In this document: positions 58,445-64,000 of the stretch, one piece after another
Numbering within the stretch: position 1 is the stretch's first letter
Layout of the letters: each line of letters starts with the position of its first letter
NCBI GenBank assembly: GCA_963585895.1
Contig: CAUZXS010005793.1
Location: 129,001 to 193,000, forward strand
Length of the DNA: 64,000 bases
Reading direction: 5' to 3'
Source: Sepioteuthis lessoniana
Lineage: Eukaryota; Mollusca; Cephalopoda; Myopsida; Loliginidae
Program-made: the position numbers and the translations under genes
The notes under the pieces: generated by a model
Databases searched by the model: none
Seen by the model: only the letters and a program-made list of their open reading frames with translations
Told to the model about the DNA's origin: nothing

Positions 58445-58447
<3 letters not shown>
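58148..58447 (+). mobile_element. hammerhead-bearing short element, copy 1 (retrozyme- or Penelope-terminal-like)
   Basis: Flanked on both sides by (TA)n (58123-58136 and after 58447). It has ttgagcactctggt twice (58158 and 58223) and ggtagccga twice, then taacgtaaagttggacgggt and the ribozyme H1 at the very end. No protein. The same TTGAGCACTCT motif follows the H3 motif of the Penelope-like element at 49.87 kb. Either a piece of Penelope terminal repeat or a non-autonomous hammerhead retroelement. Confidence 0.7.
58398..58447 (+). ncRNA. type I hammerhead ribozyme motif (H1)
   Basis: All parts are present in order: helix I 5' strand GTC+CCACA (58398-58408, TAG between), core CTGAAGA (58409-58415), helix II GTTC/GAAC with TGATA loop (58416-58428), GAAAC (58429-58433), minimal helix III, GTC (58435-58437) with expected cleavage after C58437, helix I 3' strand TGTGG+GAC (58438-58447, AT between). 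All eight helix I pairs and four helix II pairs are Watson-Crick. Helix III is one A-U (perhaps plus C-G), as in the minimal hammerheads of Penelope-like elements and retrozymes, which cleave better as dimers. Confidence 0.85.

Positions 58448-58505
<58 letters not shown>
58447..58505. repeat. (TA)n microsatellite
   Basis: About 28 TA units starting where the hammerhead ends. Confidence 0.95.
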
Positions 58506-58519
<14 letters not shown>

Positions 58520-59560
58520 AGAGAGACATAATATCAGTATTTTAAACCCCAGCTTCAGATCTTACAAGCTTGTAAGGGAAAAAAAAAAAACTAACACCAA
58601 AGGAAAATGTATTTTAAAAATTTTTTCAGTTTATAGGGGGGGAAAAAAAAAAAAAAAGAAAAGAAAAAGAAAGAAAGAGTCTTTAGTAATATCTATCACC
58701 AAGCTAATATATATATAACTTTCTTATCCCTGATTTCAAACTCTCGTCAAAAGTGAGTTTTGTAGCAAATAGTATCTGAAGTAATTCCAGTTTGCTTTTG
58801 TTCAAGGTTGACAAACATCACACCATTATTCAAAGTACATGCAATCTATGACATCAGCAGCATACATACATGTAAATCAAATGTATACGCTTATGAAAAT
58901 CAAACACGTGACCAACAAAATATTCCCATGAATTTTAAGTCCACGACACAGAATAATAGCGATGGGCAGCTAGATAAGTCCCCTGATGTCTGCACCTAAA
59001 AAAAGTCATAAGGATATACCCAGGCTCCATTTATCCTGGAGGAAGGTCCACTCTGAATGAAAGTTTAGAACACTTTTGCTGTGTACCCATTTGAACATCG
59101 TATGCATTTGCAAATGACGAATTCATTTTGTCAGCATTCATCTATGAAAATAACTTTCATGTTTATTGAACTGTTTTGGGTTACACTTCAAATTCATTCC
59201 TCCAAAATATTGTAAGTTAACCCCCTTTTTTTGCTTTCTCAAACTGATACTGTTTGTATAAATGTATTCTTTGCTCATTGATTAGATATACATATAATAG
59301 TATTCCCTTCCTTCATTAAGTTTTGTTCTAGATTATCCTTCCTGTAAATAAACCTTATGCTTGAAAATTAACTTGTATTGTCTGTGTTTTCACAAGTATG
59401 TTTATTGGTTGTTTTCTCTTGTTTTCACTGGCATCTTGAGAAGGAGTTCCCTTCCCTTGCTTTTCTTTTTGTTTATTTTTTTTACTTAAATTTGGGATCA
59501 AAATTTTTAAAAAATTATTCTTGTTATGTAACTATTTTCATTGTCCCAACGACCATGCAA

Positions 59561-59632
<72 letters not shown>

Positions 59633-60410
59633 AAAATCAGCTTGTAAAAGAGTTATAGCACCCTTTATATATGGAAATTAAATTCCCTTTCTTGTATAGT
59701 TAAGTTCACCGATATGGAAATTAAATTTCCTTTCTTGTGTAGTTAAGTTGATACTGAATATAAATCTTGATTTGATACTCATGAAAGAAAAAAAAAATAT
59801 AAAAAGTTTGTATCACACATAAAATCTAAAAATAAAAGAATGTTATTGAAGAACTAAATCCCCACCTGAAAGAGTTTCTTTAGAAAATTACAACTGCATC
59901 TCTGCTGAGAACAAAAATCTTATTTTCTTGACACATGTCAACAGATGTCCTTTTCAGACAAGAGTACAATACAGTAATCTTGTTAGAAAGCTTACTTCAT
60001 TAGCATGCAACACTTGATGAAACAAAAACATAACTTGCATCAAAATATTTGAATTTTCTGGTCGTGGATTATAAAGATTTCAGTGAACTCAAATTCATAC
60101 TGCAATATCCCCTCTCAATAGTGGATTTGTAACAATAAGAAGCAAATACTAGCACTCCCTAATTCAAATAAAAACAAACACCTCCTTATAGAAAAAATTT
60201 TAGTGTACTGTGCAGTGTTCTTGATTACAATTTAATTCTAATTCGCAATGATAAAAACAATAAGAAAAGTAAAACTTGCATTTTCAGATCAGTAAGAATA
60301 CACAACTATTTCAAAAACTTTCATCTGGATTCTATTTTAAAAAATAAAGGTGACAAAAAAAAAAAAAAAAAAAAAAAGAAAAAAGTACACCAGTATGTAC
60401 ACATTTTCTA
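58520..60410. other. AT-rich intergenic DNA with simple repeats
   Basis: A-rich tracts 58580-58675, (TA)n 59565-59630, A-run 60354-60377, and a 28-bp direct repeat (ggaaattaaattccctttct / ggaaattaaatttcctttct) near 59670 and 59716. No genes. Confidence 0.5.
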
Positions 60411-60414
60411 CAGA

Positions 60415-60624
60415 AGCATCATCAAGATGTGCTGACAGCACAGATTCCCTTGATTCTCATTCTGTCTATTGGTCATCACTCTTGATAAGTTCTCTAGATG
60501 GTATCCAGTGTCCATACAGAGATGATGAACATTAAATTTTGCAGGTCAACTAACATTGGCGTACCTGTGTGTAGGAAACCATAGGAGAATGTTGCCTATG
60601 ACTTACTTCTCAAGCAGTGCTCAG
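60415..60624 (-). pseudogene. RTE-like LINE C-terminal fragment, distal half (split by LTR)
   Basis: Minus frames: C.RSK, YGFLHTGTPMLVDLQN, then CMDTGYHLENLSRVMTNRQ. It continues the peptide of 61753-61910 across the solo LTR (HAG | HC.RS). Confidence 0.7.
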
Positions 60625-61752
60625 TGTGATGCGGTATAAAATATTTATCCGAAGACGGGTGTTTATTTTTCGCACGTGTGAAGACGGGGCAGCCTGGCAC
60701 TTGATCCCTCGCAGAATAAATCCTAGTTAAGAGTCCTTTCTCGGGCATATAGGAACTGGCAGATAATGTGGGGGTTAATTTGGGGCTAGACTGACCGCCG
60801 CTGGCAAGGGGTTTCCAAATTTCACGTTACATACACACCCACTAGGCCACTACCTCTTCCTATCCCTAGGATAATGGAAGATATGGGCCTCTAGGTTTTG
60901 ATATAATAATATTAACTATCGTAGTCGACAATTCTAATTTCCTGTGTAATATTTTTAAAGGCGAATAGGATATCTAGCGAGAATAAAGCTGAAAAGGAAC
61001 ATGTAAAAAACAACTAGATAGGCAGACAACACAATGAATAAATTTGAACACAAGGAGAGATGTAAAATATAACAAGGTTTTTAATACATGCGGACACACA
61101 TATTTAACGTGTCTGCTATATCTGTGGATAATATCAAATATACAAATGTCTTCCTTATTCTTTTCTTTCTTCTTGAGAGAGAGAGAGAGAAAAAAAATGT
61201 AATTGCAGTACTTAGGAAGGGTGTAGGGAGAAACAGTCTTAATGTTTACTTAGCTTTTTGACGGGTTCCTTCTGAGGGTATTTTCTCTTTTACGGGTTAG
61301 CGGGATTTTATATAGCTCGACTTGAATGCGTCTGTCATCTTGTCCAAGAGCTCTATGTCACTTCTTCGCCCGGAGTTTGGCATGAGATTCGCTTGTCTGT
61401 TCATGGCGACCTCTGTTCACTAAACTGATTTCATTATCCCTATTTCCACTGACGAAAAGGGTGCTACTTCCACTTTAGAGTACTGGCCAATCATTCGGCC
61501 TCTTCTTCCTTCACCCTGTCAGGTGATTCATTCGGACTACTATATGTCCATATACCCACTTCTTTATCCATCCAGTCACAGAGTGCAAACATCTGTTGGC
61601 TTTCATTCTGACCTGGATTTGTTACTCCGGCTGTGAGGAATTGACCTACATTCCTATTTTTAACGGTCAGTGTTTGGCAGCCTGTTAATTCAAACACAGA
61701 GAGGTAGGGGAAATTCCTTATTTCTCTCCTCTCAGTGGTAGACCATGTGACA
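60625..61752 (-). mobile_element. solo LTR, second copy, inverted, inside RTE-like relic
   Basis: Plus strand starts TGTGATGCGG and ends CCATGTGACA, the reverse of the 52935-54161 LTR. Flanks are TCAG (60621-60624) and CCAG (61753-61756), a 4-bp duplication with one change. Shared blocks: ttcgcacgtgtgaagac, ggcacttgatccctcgcaga, gttaatttggggctagactg, aagatatgggcctct. It is about 100 bp shorter than the first copy through small deletions. Confidence 0.85.
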
Positions 61753-61910
61753 CCAGCATGTCTGGCTTGTCTTCTTTGATGACTTGTGACAACTGCTGTC
61801 TGATAAGGTGCTGCTTTCAGGATTTGTTCAAAACAGCATGCAGCATTCCTGTGTAGTTTCCACCTATTTTTTCCTGTGGTGCAGCCCAATAGTAATACTG
61901 ACATAGAATT
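61753..61910 (-). pseudogene. RTE-like LINE C-terminal fragment, proximal half
   Basis: Minus frame: SVLLLGCTTGKNRWKLHRNA, ACCFEQILKAAPYQTAVVTS, RRQARHAG. It parallels SILLYGCTTW...QVRRTRHAGH of the 23-kb copy. It is cut at HAG by the LTR. Confidence 0.75.
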
Positions 61911-61919
61911 CCCACTTTA

Positions 61920-62640
61920 TGTATATTTTTGCTATTCAACTTTATACATTTCCATTTAAACAGAACATTACTCAATCACATTTTTAGACAATTTATAATA
62001 AACACTGTTACAGGAACATTTTATATTAGTTTGTATTCAAATTCCTTAAATATCATATGTTGAAAAGAAAAGACTATTATTCAACGTTTTTTTTTCATAA
62101 TCAATATTTCACAACAAACATTTTTAGTCCATTGAAAAACCTTTTTTCTATTATACATATAGAAAGCTTTTGCATGTTGATAAAATGCCTTTGTTTAATT
62201 CATTTCATTTTAATAATATTACATTGTCTTAGAAGACATTCTTGCCTAACTAACTTAATGTCTATTGCTGAATAGAAGTAGGAAGGTAAACAGAACAATA
62301 AATATTCTGTGCATGTACAAATTTTAATGATCTTGTCAAATTACTGAAGTTGCAATAAACCTGCTCAATGCTTAGATAAGCGACTAATTCAAAACAAGTA
62401 CTGTAGACAACTTAAGAGTTGTGTGCCAGATTAAGCAAAGCTTAGTAAATAATATATTTCATGTTTTTAGAATTATTAACTATGAAAATTTTATGAACAA
62501 AATGATCAGATTTTCCAGCATATTAAACAGTTATTATAATCATGACCAATATTGATCAATTTAACAGAACAGGATATAAAAACACTTTCAGCCTATTTTC
62601 CATTTCATTAAAAGTTATCTTACAATGAACTTTTATTAGA
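61920..62640. other. AT-rich intergenic DNA
   Basis: Nothing recognised. Confidence 0.45.
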
Positions 62641-62649
62641 ATGCACTTA

Positions 62650-63200
62650 TAACATTCCTTGTAGCTTTGGCAGATACCTTGGTAGCAATAACTCATCTAC
62701 TGAAAGCAACATTGTATGCATAGGTAAAGTGTGAACTGCTATTAACAGGTTATCAACCATGTGGACATCTGATCTTGGATAAAATGGGAATTCTTCTAAG
62801 CAAGTCAGTATTACTGTATGGTTGCACCATTTGGACTCTAATGAAACTCTTTGAAAAAAACTAAATGGGAACCACACAAAGTTGCAACATGCTGTTTTGA
62901 ACAAATCCTGGAAGCTGCACCATAAAAAAAAAACAGCAGTTGTATGGTCACTTGCCTCCCATCTTGTAAATCACCCAAGAAAGGCAAACAAGACATTCTG
63001 GGCACTGCTGGAGAAATAAGAACAAACTCAAACATTTCTCCTACACATGAACACATTGTTGGTCAACCAATAAAAACTTACATTAATCAGCTCTGTGCAG
63101 ACACTGGGTGCAGTCTAGAGGATTTATCAAGTGTGATGGCTGATAGAGGTGGATGGCAAAAGAGAATCAAGGGAATCTATGCAGTCAGCATGCCTTGATT
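62650..63200 (+). pseudogene. RTE-like LINE C-terminal fragment
   Basis: Frames with many shifts: SVLLYGCTIWTLMKLFEKN, QLYGHLPPIL, RQTRHSGHCWRNKN, then the 84-codon tail with INQLCADTGCSLEDLSSVMA and DRGGWQKRIKGIYAVS. It matches the 23-kb copy and includes the very end (DREEWRERVRDIHA). Confidence 0.8.
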
Positions 63201-63209
63201 GATTGAAAG

Positions 63210-63423
63210 ATCAAACATGAGGGGGACGTTTTCAAAACTGGTGTAGCTGACCACACTTGGAGAGAAAAAGGCAGATACAGACTCTAATAGAATGTCTATT
63301 AGACAAGGAAACATACTGACAAATATGATGGCTAAAAGAAGTCATGTATACATAATGTGTTTGGTTGACCCTTTCAAAAAAAACTAATATAGAATTAAAC
63401 AAAACCTACAAAACTTTCATAAA

Positions 63424-63461
<38 letters not shown>

Positions 63462-63830
63462 GGGGAGAGAGAAATGACTAATCTGAGAATTCTTTGCTTT
63501 TGGATGAAATTTCACAAAGGACAGTAACACTAACAGTTCCCCAAATACACCAGAAGAAACCCAAATGGTAAATGGCTGAAAGGTCGTCAAAGTGTTCAAG
63601 AAAAATAGTTCATCTAATAAAAAATTAATATCAAGTTTTTTTTTTAAAATGTCTATAATTTAAAAAATATTTCATTTTTTAAATGAAATTGCTTTAATTA
63701 TATTGAACAAGTATTAATTGTTTAACTATAATTTAACATAGAAATTAGAGAATTTTCTAAAAAAATTCAAACAATAACATTTATATAGCGATACCATTGG
63801 CTAAATATCTTATTCAATATTTTTGTTTAT
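63210..63830. other. AT-rich intergenic DNA
   Basis: A-run 63427-63459. No genes or TE ends. Confidence 0.5.
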
Positions 63831-63835
63831 ACAGA

Positions 63836-64000
63836 TTTACAAACCCCTCCGTTTGGGCAGGATATGACACAAGGTCAATTTTTTAGTGGAGCTTAACAGG
63901 TTTCAATTCAGAGTTTTCCTTCTAGACTAGTTGCCTCACCAAGGCTGAAGAAACCAGTCTATCCTACTATTTGCCCATAGCTGGAGGGAGAATAATTGGA
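63836..64000 (-). repeat. SINE-B copy, cut by window end
   Basis: Plus strand: acaaacccctccgtttgggc, gatatgacacaaggtcaatt, gttgcctcaccaaggctgaa, tgcccatagctggagggaga. It is the reverse of 9500-9668. The tRNA head lies beyond the window. Confidence 0.85.

Noticed and set aside
61491-61904. 137-codon minus-strand frame as one protein
   Set aside because: It is a chance fusion of an RTE-like C-terminal fragment with LTR sequence.
1-64000. CRISPR array or bacterial operon
   Set aside because: Tandem arrays here are R3 units or microsatellites without regular unique spacers; introns and SINEs show a eukaryote.

Overview
This is a non-coding, AT-rich stretch of an animal nuclear genome. Genes are split by introns with GT..AG borders. 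There are no operons or ribosome binding sites, long (TA)n, poly-A and poly-T tracts are frequent, and transposable elements (TEs) of nearly every eukaryotic class cover much of the window. The one host gene I can support is a fatty acid elongase of the ELOVL2/5 type. A clear ELOVL2/5-like gene, Penelope-like elements, tRNA-derived SINEs and mariner elements together suggest an invertebrate, probably a lophotrochozoan such as a mollusc. The sequence alone does not prove the phylum.

Layout. 1-30 kb is intergenic and packed with repeats: two tRNA-derived SINE families (called SINE-A and SINE-B here), a Jockey/I-type LINE relic, RTE-like LINE relics, a conserved ~600-bp hairpin-bearing repeat (R1), an unclassified dispersed repeat (R2), a composite repeat with tandem subunits (R3), a solo LTR and mariner deletion derivatives. 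One mariner near 22-24 kb is split by a young RTE-like LINE. 30.3-43.9 kb holds five coding exons of the ELOVL gene on the minus strand (274 codons, ending in a stop). Its introns contain a MITE, a SINE-A, R3 copies, a mariner derivative and a second, SETMAR-like mariner. The short N-terminal exon was not found. 44-64 kb is again intergenic: a mariner fragment, a Penelope-like GIY-YIG endonuclease ORF followed by a hammerhead-like motif, an inverted pair of ~1.1-1.2-kb solo LTRs, more RTE-like relics, and a short element near 58.4 kb ending in a very well formed hammerhead ribozyme motif.

The most interesting signal is the set of three hammerhead-type motifs (58.4 kb, 45.4 kb and 49.8 kb). 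They are associated with a shared short motif, with (TA)n tracts and with a Penelope-like ORF. Next come the hairpin conserved across the three R1 copies, the central domain shared by two SINE families with different heads, and the nested insertions that give relative ages.

Limits: homology calls rest on recognising protein and DNA motifs by eye. Element borders are approximate unless a terminal repeat or target duplication is described. Family names R1-R4, SINE-A and SINE-B are local labels.
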